40,962 bases of DNA from Actinomycetota bacterium (GTDB taxonomy: Bacteria > Actinomycetota > Acidimicrobiia > Acidimicrobiales > Ilumatobacteraceae): positions 1-40,962 of the forward strand of contig CAUJET010000047.1 in assembly GCA_963169665.1 (NCBI GenBank). The letters are read 5' to 3'. The position numbers were made by a program, and so were the translations under genes. The notes under the pieces were generated by a model that ran no database searches, was not told the DNA's origin, and worked only from the letters and a program-made list of their open reading frames with translations. Shown here piece by piece: positions 7,924 to 16,665 of the stretch (the stretch's first letter is position 1; each line of letters starts with the position of its first letter).

Positions 7924-8838
7924 GTGGGAACTCACGCGGTGCACGCCCCGCAACGGATGGAATGGCCGACCGTGCTCGTCGCCGTCGGCGTGTGGGGCGG
8001 TTGGCTCGCGATGCTCGTCTGGCACGACGCGTTGCCGTGGCCCCTCGTCCTGCTCGGGTTCGCCCTGCTCGGTGGCTGGTACATGTCGTTCCAACACGAG
8101 GTGCTGCACGGTCATCCGACACCGTGGACCTGGCTCAACACCGCGCTGGCCTGGCCATCGCTCACGATGTGGCTCCCGTACCGCGTGTACCGAGACACGC
8201 ACCTCGACCACCACGCGAACGAACTCACCGTGCCGGGGATCGATCCCGAGTCGTTCTACGTGAGTCCCGAGACGTGGGAGCAGGCATCGGCACTGCGGCG
8301 GGCGACGCTGCGCATCAACCGCACGTTCCTCGGGCGCCTGGTCCTCGGGCCCTGGCTCGGCATCCCCGGCCTCGTCGCCTCGCAGGTGCGCCTCGCCGCC
8401 CGCGACCGATCGCTGCAGGCGATGTGGGCCATCCACGCGGCCGCTGCGGCGGGCGTGGCCTGGATCGTGTTCGGTCTTGCGGGCGTTCCGGTGTGGCAAT
8501 ACCTGGTCGGTTACGTCTGGTTCGGGCTGTCGGTGAGCTACGTGCGTTCCTTCGCCGAGCATCTCGCCGTGGCCGAGCCGCTCACCCGGAGCGCGTTCGT
8601 GCGCAGCAATCCCGTGGTGTCGGTGCTGTTCCTCAACGTCAACCTCCACCACACCCATCACGCCCTCCCCGCGGCGGCGTGGTACCGGCTGGGCCGGCTC
8701 TCCGACGAGATGGGTGCCGCGGAGATCGCCGCCGCCGGCGCCGGCGCGTACCGCGGCTACTGGCAGATCGCCCGCCGCTACGCCGTGCGTCCGTTCTCGC
8801 AACCGGTGCACCCCCTCGCCGACCGTGTGACATCCTGA
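7924..8838 (+). CDS. Membrane fatty-acid desaturase/hydroxylase-type protein
   Basis: About 304 aa from GTG 7924. The three histidine boxes that hold the di-iron centre are clear: HEVLH (about 58-62), HLDHH (93-97) and HHTHH (242-246). Hydrophobic stretches before box 1, between boxes 2 and 3 (WAIHAAAAAGVAWIVFG, YLVGYVWFGL) and around box 3 fit a polytopic membrane enzyme. It likely introduces a double bond or hydroxyl into a lipid chain. The start is uncertain: GTG 7924 is 8 nt after CACAAT, a weak -10 match; ATG 7957 is the next option and the frame is open upstream to 7789. The next gene starts 5 nt after its stop. Confidence 0.88.
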   Translation: MGTHAVHAPQRMEWPTVLVAVGVWGGWLAMLVWHDALPWPLVLLGFALLGGWYMSFQHEVLHGHPTPWTWLNTALAWPSLTMWLPYRVYRDTHLDHHANELTVPGIDPESFYVSPETWEQASALRRATLRINRTFLGRLVLGPWLGIPGLVASQVRLAARDRSLQAMWAIHAAAAAGVAWIVFGLAGVPVWQYLVGYVWFGLSVSYVRSFAEHLAVAEPLTRSAFVRSNPVVSVLFLNVNLHHTHHALPAAAWYRLGRLSDEMGAAEIAAAGAGAYRGYWQIARRYAVRPFSQPVHPLADRVTS

Positions 8839-8843
8839 CCCGC

Positions 8844-9620
8844 ATGACCGGGGTCGGGGAACGTGCGGCACTCGCCGGCGAGGCCGGCTTGGGCATGTAC
8901 CCCTTCGCCGGGCTCCGGCCCGCCTACGACGCCCTCTGGGCGGCGGTGCACCGTCGTGCCCCGTGGCTCCCGGCGCAGCTCACGTGGCACGGCGACGTCC
9001 ACACGTCGTGGACGTCACCCGACCTGGTCGTCGGCTACACGTGCGGCTGGCCCCTCGTCACCAGGCTCGCCGACGTCGTGCAGGTCGTGGGCACCTTCGA
9101 GTTCGATGTGTCGGGTGCGGAGGGATCGTCCTACCGTTCGGTGCTCATCGCCCGTGAACCGGGCCCGACGGCGTCGTTCGCCGGCGCTGCGGCCGCCGTG
9201 AACGGGCCGGACAGCCTGTCCGGCTGGGTGAGCCTGATCGCAGCGGTGCACGGGCCGGGCGGTCGGTGGACCGGACCGGTGACCTGGACCGGCGCCCACG
9301 TCGAGAGCGTGCGCGCCGTGCAGGCCGGGGAGGCCACGATCGCGTCGATCGACGCCGTGACCTGGCACCACGTGCAGCGGTTCGCGCCGGCACTCACCGA
9401 GGGACTGGTCGTCGTGGGTGCGGGACCGCTCGTGCCGTGCCTGCCGGTGGTGGCCGGGCGACGGGTGCCGGCCGACGCGATCGACGAACTGGCAGACGCG
9501 TTCGAGCAGGCGGTGGCAGACCCCGCGCTGGCAGCCGTGGTCGCCGATCTGCGGGTACGGTCGTTCGTCCGGCGCACGCTGGGCGACTACCTGCCCCTGC
9601 TCGAGCTCGCGCCCGGCTGA
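8844..9620 (+). CDS. PhnD-like periplasmic-binding-fold protein without signal peptide
   Basis: A 258-aa protein. MYPFAGLRPAYDALW, SPDLVVGYTCGWPL, VVGTFEFDV, YRSVLIAR, AAAVNGPDSLSGW, HVESVRAVQAGEATIASIDAVTWHHVQR and GAGPLVPCLPVV follow the order of strands seen in phosphate/phosphonate-binding (PhnD) proteins. No signal peptide, lipobox or ABC transporter genes accompany it, so it may be a cytosolic binding protein rather than a transport component. The start ATG lies 5 nt after the desaturase stop, so the two are probably co-transcribed and co-translated. Its ligand and link to lipid desaturation are unknown. Confidence 0.7.
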   Translation: MTGVGERAALAGEAGLGMYPFAGLRPAYDALWAAVHRRAPWLPAQLTWHGDVHTSWTSPDLVVGYTCGWPLVTRLADVVQVVGTFEFDVSGAEGSSYRSVLIAREPGPTASFAGAAAAVNGPDSLSGWVSLIAAVHGPGGRWTGPVTWTGAHVESVRAVQAGEATIASIDAVTWHHVQRFAPALTEGLVVVGAGPLVPCLPVVAGRRVPADAIDELADAFEQAVADPALAAVVADLRVRSFVRRTLGDYLPLLELAPG

Positions 9621-9634
9621 GGGTCGCTCTCCGG

Positions 9635-9649
9635 GGCCGCTCGGCGGCC
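9635..9649. terminator. Hairpin GGCCGC-TCG-GCGGCC
   Basis: A 6-bp all-GC stem with a 3-nt loop, 14 bp after the PhnD-like stop codon and followed by ATTCC. It is a candidate terminator. Confidence 0.4.
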
Positions 9650-9753
9650 ATTCCGGCCCGGCGATCATCCCTGCATGGCGGGGACGGCTCCGGACGATCT
9701 TCCGATGGTCGAGCAGCGTCCGGAGCGCCGCCGCGACGAGGAGGTCGACGTCG

Positions 9754-10296
9754 ATGAAGGGTGTGGTGTTCACGGAGTTCTTCGGCATGGTCGAGCAGGG
9801 CTTCTCGGCCGACATGGTCGACGACCTGATCGACGCGACGACGCCTGTCTCCGGCGGTGCCTACACCGCGGTCGGCACGTACGACCACCGCGAGATCGTC
9901 GCCATGGTGGTCGAGCTGTCGGCGCGGACCGGTGCGACGGTGCCCGACCTCCTCCACGCGTTCGGACGCCACCTGTTCGGTCGGTTCCGTGAGCTCTACC
10001 CGGCGTTCTTCGAGGGCGTCCCCGACTCGTTCTCGTTCCTCGCGAGCATCGAGGACGTCATCCACGTCGAGGTGCGCAAGCTCTATCCCGATGCTGAGCT
10101 CCCCCGGTTCGAGAGCTCGTTCCCGAGCGAGGACTCGATGGAGTTCGTGTACCGCTCGCCACGGCACTTCCACGACCTGGCTGCTGGCCTGATCGCCGGG
10201 TGCATCGACCACTTCGGTGAGGACGTCCAGGTGAGCCGGTCCGACCTCGGCGATGGCGTGGCCTTCCATCTCACGCGGACACCGGCGCACGGGTGA
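9754..10296 (+). CDS. H-NOX haem nitric-oxide-binding sensor protein
   Basis: A 180-aa stand-alone H-NOX domain. The proximal haem ligand is His104 in DVIHVEVRKLYP. The Y-x-S-x-R motif that holds the haem propionates is Tyr133, Ser135 and Arg137 (VYRSPRH). With the offset of +2 that these residues share with the Thermoanaerobacter H-NOX numbering, the distal position 140 falls on Leu142, not Tyr. That argues for an NO-selective rather than O2-binding haem. A strong ribosome site (GAGGAGGT at 9738-9745) precedes the ATG by 8 nt. The hybrid histidine kinase starts 4 nt after the stop, the classic H-NOX/kinase arrangement in which ferrous NO-bound H-NOX controls autophosphorylation. Confidence 0.93.
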   Translation: MKGVVFTEFFGMVEQGFSADMVDDLIDATTPVSGGAYTAVGTYDHREIVAMVVELSARTGATVPDLLHAFGRHLFGRFRELYPAFFEGVPDSFSFLASIEDVIHVEVRKLYPDAELPRFESSFPSEDSMEFVYRSPRHFHDLAAGLIAGCIDHFGEDVQVSRSDLGDGVAFHLTRTPAHG

Positions 10297-10300
10297 TCCG

Positions 10301-11659
10301 ATGACCGAGTCGCTCGGACTCGACGGCGCCCTCGAACGCATCGCGCGCCTCGAACGCCGGATCGCGCGCGAGCGCGAGGCGCGCGTGCAGGCGGAGCGGA
10401 TGCTCGAGATGAAGAGCCTCGAGCTGTACGAGGCCAACGAATCACTGCGCGGGCTCGCTCGTTCGCTCGAGGAGCAGGTGGTCGTCCGCACCAGTCAGCT
10501 CGCCGAGGCGCGCGACCGGGCCGAGGAGGCGGGTCGAGCCAAGAGCGACTTCCTGGCGATGATGAGTCACGAGATCCGGACGCCCCTGATCGGCGTGCTC
10601 GGCATGGCCGAACTGCTCGCCTCCTCACCCCTCGACGAGGAGCAGCGTCAGCAGGTGGCAACGATCCGCGCGAGCGGTGACACGCTGCTCGTGATCATCA
10701 ACGACATCCTCGACTTCTCGAAGGTGGAGGCCAACAAGCTCGAGCTCGAAGTGGGCGACGTCGACCTGAAGGCCGAACTCGATCACGTGGCCCGCCTGTA
10801 TCGCCCGCTGGCGCTCGCCAAGAACGTCGTCCTCGACCTCGAGCTCGACGAGGTGACCACCAGAGTGGTGCGTGGCGATCGGGTTCGGATCCGGCAGATC
10901 GTGTCGAACCTGGTGTCGAACGCGGTGAAGTTCACCCACGTCGGATCGGTCGCGGTGCGTGCTCGCACCGAGCGCGACCAGGAGATGGTGATCGTGGTGA
11001 TCGACGTGATCGACACCGGCATCGGCATCCCTCGCGAGCGGCTGGGCCGGCTGTTCCAGGCGTTCTCGCAGGCGGACGCGTCCACCACCCGTCGTTTCGG
11101 CGGTACCGGCCTCGGGCTCGCGATCAGCGAGCGTCTGGCGAGGATGATGGGCGGCAACGTGCAGGTGCGTTCCGACGCCGGGATCGGCAGCGTGTTCAGC
11201 CTGCGTCTGTTCCTCGAGCCCGGGGGCGACACGCCGCACAGCGACGAACCGGTCGTCACCGTCGACGACGCCGCGATCGCGTCGTTGCGTGTGCTCGTCG
11301 CCGAGGACAACGCGGTCAACCGAAAGGTCGCCGTCGCACTCCTCGGCCGCCTGGGTCTCCGGGTCGACCTGGCGAACGACGGGCGGCAGGCGGTCGAGGC
11401 CGCACGCGGGGGTGACTACGACGTGATCCTCATGGACATGCAGATGCCCGAGATGGACGGGCTCGAGGCGACGAGCATCATCCGGACCCTGCCGCTCGAC
11501 CCGCGTCCCGTGATCGTCGCCCTCACCGCGAACGCGTTCGACGCGGATCGCGACGCCTGTCTCGGCGCCGGGATGGACGACTTCATGACCAAGCCGTTCA
11601 CGCTCGACCAGTTGCGGCAGGCGCTCGCAGGTGCCGTCCGCCGCATCGGCGTCGGCTGA
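10301..11659 (+). CDS. Cytosolic hybrid histidine kinase, partner of H-NOX
   Basis: A 452-aa protein with no membrane segments or PAS/GAF sensor. Residues 10-80 form a long charged helix (coiled coil). The dimerisation/phosphoacceptor region carries His90 in MMSHEIRTPL. The ATPase domain has the N box IRQIVSNLVSNAVKFT, G1 DTGIGIP, the F box and G2 GGTGLGLAI. A C-terminal receiver (about 328-450) has the AEDN acidic pair, phosphoacceptor Asp379 in VILMDMQMPEMDG and Lys431 in MTKPF. Sensing must come from another protein, evidently the H-NOX encoded 4 nt upstream. The hybrid layout implies a phosphorelay needing an Hpt protein or a further regulator; none is adjacent. Confidence 0.93.
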   Translation: MTESLGLDGALERIARLERRIAREREARVQAERMLEMKSLELYEANESLRGLARSLEEQVVVRTSQLAEARDRAEEAGRAKSDFLAMMSHEIRTPLIGVLGMAELLASSPLDEEQRQQVATIRASGDTLLVIINDILDFSKVEANKLELEVGDVDLKAELDHVARLYRPLALAKNVVLDLELDEVTTRVVRGDRVRIRQIVSNLVSNAVKFTHVGSVAVRARTERDQEMVIVVIDVIDTGIGIPRERLGRLFQAFSQADASTTRRFGGTGLGLAISERLARMMGGNVQVRSDAGIGSVFSLRLFLEPGGDTPHSDEPVVTVDDAAIASLRVLVAEDNAVNRKVAVALLGRLGLRVDLANDGRQAVEAARGGDYDVILMDMQMPEMDGLEATSIIRTLPLDPRPVIVALTANAFDADRDACLGAGMDDFMTKPFTLDQLRQALAGAVRRIGVG

Positions 11660-11688
11660 CCCTCGGGTTCAGACGGCCGAGTTCAGCC
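11653..11688. terminator. Imperfect inverted repeat between convergent genes
   Basis: GGCTG...CTCGG pairs with CCGAG...CAGCC with small internal mismatches, across the stop of the kinase and before the stop of the convergent oxidoreductase. It may serve as a bidirectional terminator. Confidence 0.35.
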
Positions 11689-11696
11689 CGCCGACG

Positions 11697-13811
11697 TCAG
11701 CCGATCGGCGCCGGCTCCACTGCGCGGACGTCGACGGCGATGCCCGTCATGTGCGCCTGGCTCGACAGCGGCTCGAAGCTGCCGTCGCCGATCGGCAACA
11801 GCTCGTTCGGGTTCGCGCCGGGATGTTCGTGGGCGACGCGCAGCCGCGGGCTCACGGCGTGGCCCCACCCGTGCACCATCGACACGACGCCGGGCATCAG
11901 CGCGTCGTCGACCTCCACCACCGTGGCAACCTGACCGTGCTCGTTGCTGACGACCACGGCGGCACCGTCGGCGAGACCGAGGCGGACGGCGTCGTCGGGG
12001 TGCATGCTCAACGGGTTGGTCGTGCGGCCACCTCGCTTCATCCGCGGCACGTTCGCGAACCAGGAGTTGTGCATCCACGCATCGCGTCGGTGGATCAACC
12101 GCAGGCGCCCGTCGCTCACCTCCTGGCGGGTCTCGCCGAACAGCCGGTGGCAACGATCGATGGCCGTCGCGAAGCCGGGCGGGCAGCAGTCGACGAGGCC
12201 GTCGGGCGTGTGCACCTGAGCGTCGAAGAACGCGCCCGGCTCGGGCCGGGGGAGCAGGTGCGGTGCACCGTCGGCCTGCAGCTCGGCGAGGTCGAGTCCG
12301 GAGCCCTTCGCCAGCATGTGCCGCCACTTGGCCCAGGGATCGGGCGTCTCGTCGTCGAGGATCGAGGTGAGGCCGAGCTCCTGCAGGAATCGGTGGGCGA
12401 TCCACCACTCGGGTCGGCGCTCGGCCATCGGCTCGGCGACCGCCGGCGTGTACTGCGCGAACGGTTGGGCGCTGGTGCCGATGTTGACGATGTTCAGGTC
12501 GTCGCGCTCGTACATGTCGGTGGCGGGCAGCACCACGTGGGCGTGCTCGGCGGTCGCGCTCGGATAGATGTCGATCACGATCAGCAGTTCGAGCTGTTCG
12601 AAGGCCTTGCGCAGGCGATCCTGGCCGGCGATCGAGAGCAGTGGGTTGCCGGCGACCACGATCATCGCCTTGATCGGCGTGTCGCTGTCGAGGATCGCGT
12701 GTGACATCAAGGTGCCGGGCAGGGCGCCGCGGCGGAGCATGCCGAACTCGGTGTCGACGTACCCCTGCTCGGGCACGCCGGCGCCCGACCGGGCGTTCGG
12801 ATAGAAGCCGTCGCTCTTGAGGTTGCCGCCCTCGGCGTCGAGCCGGCCGGTGACGAAGCTGAGCATGTGCACGAGCCAGTAGGCGAGCGTGCCCTGGCGG
12901 CCCATGTTGAGCCCGGTGGACGCGTGCACCGAGGCGCGAGGCGTTGCCACCCACGCGGCCGCGAGTTCGCGGGTCGCGTCGGCGGCGATGCCGGTGATCT
13001 CAGCGACCGCGTCGGCGTCGTACGGGGCGATGAAGCGCCGGAGTTCCTCGAGGTGCTGCCCGTGGCGGCGCACCACCTCGTCGCGGAAGCCGCCGAGCGC
13101 GTCGATCTCGTGCAGCAGCGCGGCGAGGAACCACACGTCGGTGTCGGGCCGGATCCACAGCGTGTCGCCGATGCCCTGCTCGGCCGACTCGATCCGGCGC
13201 GGGTTGACGAACACGAACCGGGCGCCGCGGGCGGCCACCCGCCGCATCGCCCCCAGCACGTTCGGTACGGAGTAGAAGCTCGCCTGCGATGCGCGCGGGT
13301 TCTCACCGATCACGATGCAGAGGTCGGTCTGCTCGAGGTCGGGGATGGGGTGCACGTTCGAGGACCCGAACACGGCCTCGCTCGCGACGAACTTGTTCGC
13401 GCAGTCCTGTGTGCCGGAGGAGAAGTGCCGGCGCACGCCGAGCGCCCGGAGCATCTGGCCGACGTGCAGCGAGCCGAGTGCGTTGAACGCCATCGGGTTG
13501 CCGACGTACGCGGCCGTCGACTGCTCGCCGTGTGCGGCGACCACGGCGCGCCAGCGGCGGGCCGTCTCGGCCATCGCCTCGTCCCACGACACGTCGCGCC
13601 AGGTGCCGTCGGGGGAGCGCAGCTGGGGATGATCGAGCCGGTCGGGATCGCGGTGGATGTCGACCGCGGCGAGACCCTTGTGGCACGAGAAGCCCTGGGT
13701 GACCGCATGGTCGCGGTCGGGCGAGAGCTTCACCAGCTGCCCGCCCTCGACGTGGGCCACCAGCCCGCACGACGGCTCACAGATCCGACAGAACGTCCTC
13801 GTCTCCACCAT
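11697..13811 (-). CDS. Molybdopterin (bis-MGD) oxidoreductase, DMSO-reductase/formate-dehydrogenase superfamily
   Basis: A 704-aa protein starting MVETRTFCRICEPSCG. The N-terminal [4Fe-4S] site is C8-x2-C11-x3-C15-x27-C43. The Mo-cofactor domains follow (AYVGNPMAFNALG, IVIGENPRASQ, FVFVNPRRIES, TGLNMGRQGTLAYW, VVAGNPLLS, HVVLPATDMYERDD), and the C-terminal molybdopterin dinucleotide-binding domain includes NPLSMHPDDAVRLGLADGAAVVVSNEHG. Cys137 in GTQDCANKF is a candidate Mo ligand. No Tat signal and no electron-transfer subunit are visible, so it is probably cytosolic; many actinobacterial homologues are equally solitary. The substrate is unknown. An in-frame GTG at 13853 would add 14 residues; I prefer ATG 13811 because the family begins just before the first Cys. 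Confidence 0.9.
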   Translation of the reverse strand: MVETRTFCRICEPSCGLVAHVEGGQLVKLSPDRDHAVTQGFSCHKGLAAVDIHRDPDRLDHPQLRSPDGTWRDVSWDEAMAETARRWRAVVAAHGEQSTAAYVGNPMAFNALGSLHVGQMLRALGVRRHFSSGTQDCANKFVASEAVFGSSNVHPIPDLEQTDLCIVIGENPRASQASFYSVPNVLGAMRRVAARGARFVFVNPRRIESAEQGIGDTLWIRPDTDVWFLAALLHEIDALGGFRDEVVRRHGQHLEELRRFIAPYDADAVAEITGIAADATRELAAAWVATPRASVHASTGLNMGRQGTLAYWLVHMLSFVTGRLDAEGGNLKSDGFYPNARSGAGVPEQGYVDTEFGMLRRGALPGTLMSHAILDSDTPIKAMIVVAGNPLLSIAGQDRLRKAFEQLELLIVIDIYPSATAEHAHVVLPATDMYERDDLNIVNIGTSAQPFAQYTPAVAEPMAERRPEWWIAHRFLQELGLTSILDDETPDPWAKWRHMLAKGSGLDLAELQADGAPHLLPRPEPGAFFDAQVHTPDGLVDCCPPGFATAIDRCHRLFGETRQEVSDGRLRLIHRRDAWMHNSWFANVPRMKRGGRTTNPLSMHPDDAVRLGLADGAAVVVSNEHGQVATVVEVDDALMPGVVSMVHGWGHAVSPRLRVAHEHPGANPNELLPIGDGSFEPLSSQAHMTGIAVDVRAVEPAPIG

Positions 13812-13869
13812 TGCGCACCCCCATGCATCCGACACCCGGCGTGCGGCCGACACTACCGAGCGGTGGAGG

Positions 13870-16653
13870 TCACGCGCCCTGCCGGCGGGACGAGTCGACC
13901 GCTCGGCGCAATGCCTCGGCGACGTAGTCGTTGAACTCCGACCGTTCGAGCGTGGTGCCCAGTCGCATCAGGTCGTCCGTGGTCGCAGCGCCGAGCTCGT
14001 CGTCGAGCACCGCTCGCGCCGCCGCCACCCGTCCCTCTTCGCTCCCCGCCGGCGCGAGGCGCAAGGTGGCGGCCCCCTCGGCGCCGAACAGCAGCGCAGC
14101 GGCCCGGTGCTCGCCGACGCGGGTGAGGGCGAGGGCGATCTTGCGGATGACGTTCCAGCGCATCGGCGCGCTCCCGGCGTGCTGCCAGTACTGCCAGCGC
14201 TCGAGGAGATGGCCCAGCTCCTCGACCGGTGGTGCCGATCGATCGGTGACGCCGACGGCGCTCGTCTCCGACGAGATCTCGTTCAGCGAGGCGCCCACCC
14301 GGCGGGCGTGCGCCGCGGCGTCGTGGAAGCAGCTGATGGCACGCTTCGGGTCGGAGCGGATGAGGGCGGTGCCGAGGCCCCACGTGGCCGTGCTGATCGC
14401 CGTGCCGCTGCCGGACGCTGCGGCGAGCGCGACCGCCGCCTCGCCGATCGCGATCGCGTCGTCACGCCCGATGTACGACCGGGCGAACGCCAGCTGGCCG
14501 GAGATCACGGCACGGCGGTACGTGTCGCCCTCGGCCTCGGCGAGGAGACGGCACCGCTCGTAGCGGTCGCACTGCTCCTCCATCCGGCTGCGGAACGCGG
14601 CGACGAGGCCTCGGGCGAACTCGACCCGGTACCAGCGCGGCGCCCCCTCGGGATCGACCACGGCATCGAGCGCTGCGAGGTGCTGTTCCACCAACGGCCA
14701 CGCGCCCCTCGTCCAGTCGAGGAGGACGGCGACGGCCGCGGCCTCGGGCCACGACGGGTGTGCGGCTGCACCGGGCAGCTCGAGCGCTGCGTCGATCCAC
14801 GCCGCGACCTCGGAGTGCAATCCGAAGAAGGCGTACTCGGTGAGTGCGATGGGGAGCCGCAGCGCGCCGTCGAGGTCCCCGCTCGTCACGAGGATCGCGT
14901 GGGCCGCTCGCAGGTTGGAGAACTCGGTGGTGAGGGCGCGGCGGTGTCGCGCCTCGTCGGCGCCGCGAACGCCGCGGTCGGCCTCCTCGGCGAACGCGAG
15001 CCAGTACTGGGCGAAGCTTCCCTGGACGACCGCCAGCTCACCGCTGGACTCCAAGCGCCGGCGCCCGAACTCGCGAAAGGTCTCGGCGAGGTGGAACCGT
15101 GCACGGTCGGCCTCGCCGGTCGGTGACGCGGCGAGCATCGAGTGGTCGACGAGCTGTGTCAGCAGGTCGACGACGTCGAACGAGTCGAGTCGGTCGTCGC
15201 TGCAGATCTGCTCGGCGGCGTCGAGATCGATCCCACCCGAGAACAGCGACAGCCGATCGAACAGCAGCCGGGCATCCGGGTCGAGCAGGTCGTACGACCA
15301 CTGGAGGGTCGCGAGCATGCTCCCATGGCGGTCGTCGACGTCACGGCGGTTCTCGAGCAGCCGGAAGCGGTCGGCGAGTCGTCGCAGGATCTGGCCGGGA
15401 GGCATCGATCGGACTCGCGCTGCAGCGAGCTCGATCGCGAGCGGGATCCCGTCGAGGCGGCGACACAGGGCGACCACGTCGGCGCTGTTGTCTGGTGTGA
15501 GCTCGAAGCCCTGTGCCGAGGCGCGGGCCCGCTCGACGAACAGCTCGACGGCGGGGCAGCGTGCCGGGACGTCCGCGTCGGTGGCCAGCGGTGCGAGCCG
15601 CAACACCCGCTCGCCCGAGATCGCCAGCGGGACGCGGCTCGTGACGAGCAGGCGCAGGTTCGGGCACCGTTCGAGCAGCGATCTCGCCACCTTGGCGATG
15701 TCGACCGCGAGTCGTTCGCAGTCGTCGAGGACCACGAGGGCATTGCGGTCGCCGCAGGCCTCGATGATCGCGTCGAGCGGGTCGCGACCCGATGTCGAGA
15801 GCCCGGTCAGCGCTGCGGCGATGGCATGGGCGATGGCCGCCGCCTCGCCCACGGGTGCCATGTCGACCCACCACACGTCGTCGTCGACGACCTGCCCGGC
15901 GCGAGCCGCGATCGCGATCGCGAGTCGGGTCTTGCCCACACCGCCGTAGCCCGTGATCGACACGAGCCGATGGGTCGCGAGGTCGCTCAGCGCGGCCTCG
16001 ACCTCGTCCTCGCGTCCGACGATCGAGGTGAGCGCGACCGGCGTGGTACTGCCCTCGGACGGGCCGCGGAGCGGTGCGAAGTCGCGCTGGAGTCCTTCGT
16101 GCACGACCTGCAGCGGGCGCTCGCGCCGCGAGACGCCCTTCAGCGCCGTCTCGCCACCGGCGATGAGCGTGACCCCCGTCGGGAGGCCGGCGTCGGTGGC
16201 GAGCACGGCCGAGATCTCCGACACCAGGATCTGGCCGCCCTGTGCTGCCGACATGAGGCGTGCGGCACGGGTGACCGCCAGTCCGAAGTAGTCGTTCGCC
16301 CGGGACTCGGCCTCGCCGGTGTGGATGCCCATCCGGACCTGGAGTTCGACCGCGTCGATGTCGGTCCATGCCGTGTCGCCGAGACGGAGTTGGGCGGCAA
16401 CGGCAGCGTCGATCGCCTCGCCGACGGTGTGGAACACGGCCATCACACCGTCACCGGTGTGCTTCACGAGATGCCCTCCGGCGTGGGCCACGGCGGCTCT
16501 GAGGATCTCGTCGTGCGCTGCCAACGCCACGCGCATCCGTCGGGGCGACACGTCCCAGTGCGTACTGCTCCCCACGATGTCGGTGAAGAGGAACGTGGCG
16601 GCGCCCGTCGGCAACCCCGGACCCGGCCCGGTCGTCACGTGCAGCGGATCCAT
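13870..16653 (-). CDS. Class III adenylate/guanylate cyclase fused to AAA/NB-ARC-like ATPase and helical repeat region
   Basis: A 927-aa protein from ATG 16653. Residues 17-150 form a class III cyclase domain with both metal Asp residues (Asp25 in FLFTDIVGSS, Asp68 in KHTGDGVMAVF). The transition-state Asn of the usual V-N-x-A-A-R motif is Thr128 here (AVTRAARL), with Arg132 kept, so activity may be reduced or altered. Residues about 208-500 form a STAND-type NTPase: IVGREDEVEAAL, Walker A TGYGGVGKTRLA (234-243), Walker B LVVLDDCERL, LLVTSRVPL, GIPLAIELAAARV. The last 400 residues are helical, TPR-like. No C-terminal DNA-binding domain is present. It is a probable signalling ATPase, divergent from the oxygenase/membrane pair. 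Its frame is open upstream well past 16653, but family start and promoter fit 16653. Confidence 0.88.
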   Translation of the reverse strand: MDPLHVTTGPGPGLPTGAATFLFTDIVGSSTHWDVSPRRMRVALAAHDEILRAAVAHAGGHLVKHTGDGVMAVFHTVGEAIDAAVAAQLRLGDTAWTDIDAVELQVRMGIHTGEAESRANDYFGLAVTRAARLMSAAQGGQILVSEISAVLATDAGLPTGVTLIAGGETALKGVSRRERPLQVVHEGLQRDFAPLRGPSEGSTTPVALTSIVGREDEVEAALSDLATHRLVSITGYGGVGKTRLAIAIAARAGQVVDDDVWWVDMAPVGEAAAIAHAIAAALTGLSTSGRDPLDAIIEACGDRNALVVLDDCERLAVDIAKVARSLLERCPNLRLLVTSRVPLAISGERVLRLAPLATDADVPARCPAVELFVERARASAQGFELTPDNSADVVALCRRLDGIPLAIELAAARVRSMPPGQILRRLADRFRLLENRRDVDDRHGSMLATLQWSYDLLDPDARLLFDRLSLFSGGIDLDAAEQICSDDRLDSFDVVDLLTQLVDHSMLAASPTGEADRARFHLAETFREFGRRRLESSGELAVVQGSFAQYWLAFAEEADRGVRGADEARHRRALTTEFSNLRAAHAILVTSGDLDGALRLPIALTEYAFFGLHSEVAAWIDAALELPGAAAHPSWPEAAAVAVLLDWTRGAWPLVEQHLAALDAVVDPEGAPRWYRVEFARGLVAAFRSRMEEQCDRYERCRLLAEAEGDTYRRAVISGQLAFARSYIGRDDAIAIGEAAVALAAASGSGTAISTATWGLGTALIRSDPKRAISCFHDAAAHARRVGASLNEISSETSAVGVTDRSAPPVEELGHLLERWQYWQHAGSAPMRWNVIRKIALALTRVGEHRAAALLFGAEGAATLRLAPAGSEEGRVAAARAVLDDELGAATTDDLMRLGTTLERSEFNDYVAEALRRAVDSSRRQGA

Positions 16654-16659
16654 GTGGCG

Positions 16660-16665
16660 AGCGTA
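16660..16665 (-). promoter_or_regulatory. -10 box (TACGCT) for the cyclase/ATPase gene
   Basis: TACGCT on the minus strand is 6 nt before ATG 16653, within the 60-bp divergent promoter region shared with the oxygenase gene. Confidence 0.45.
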
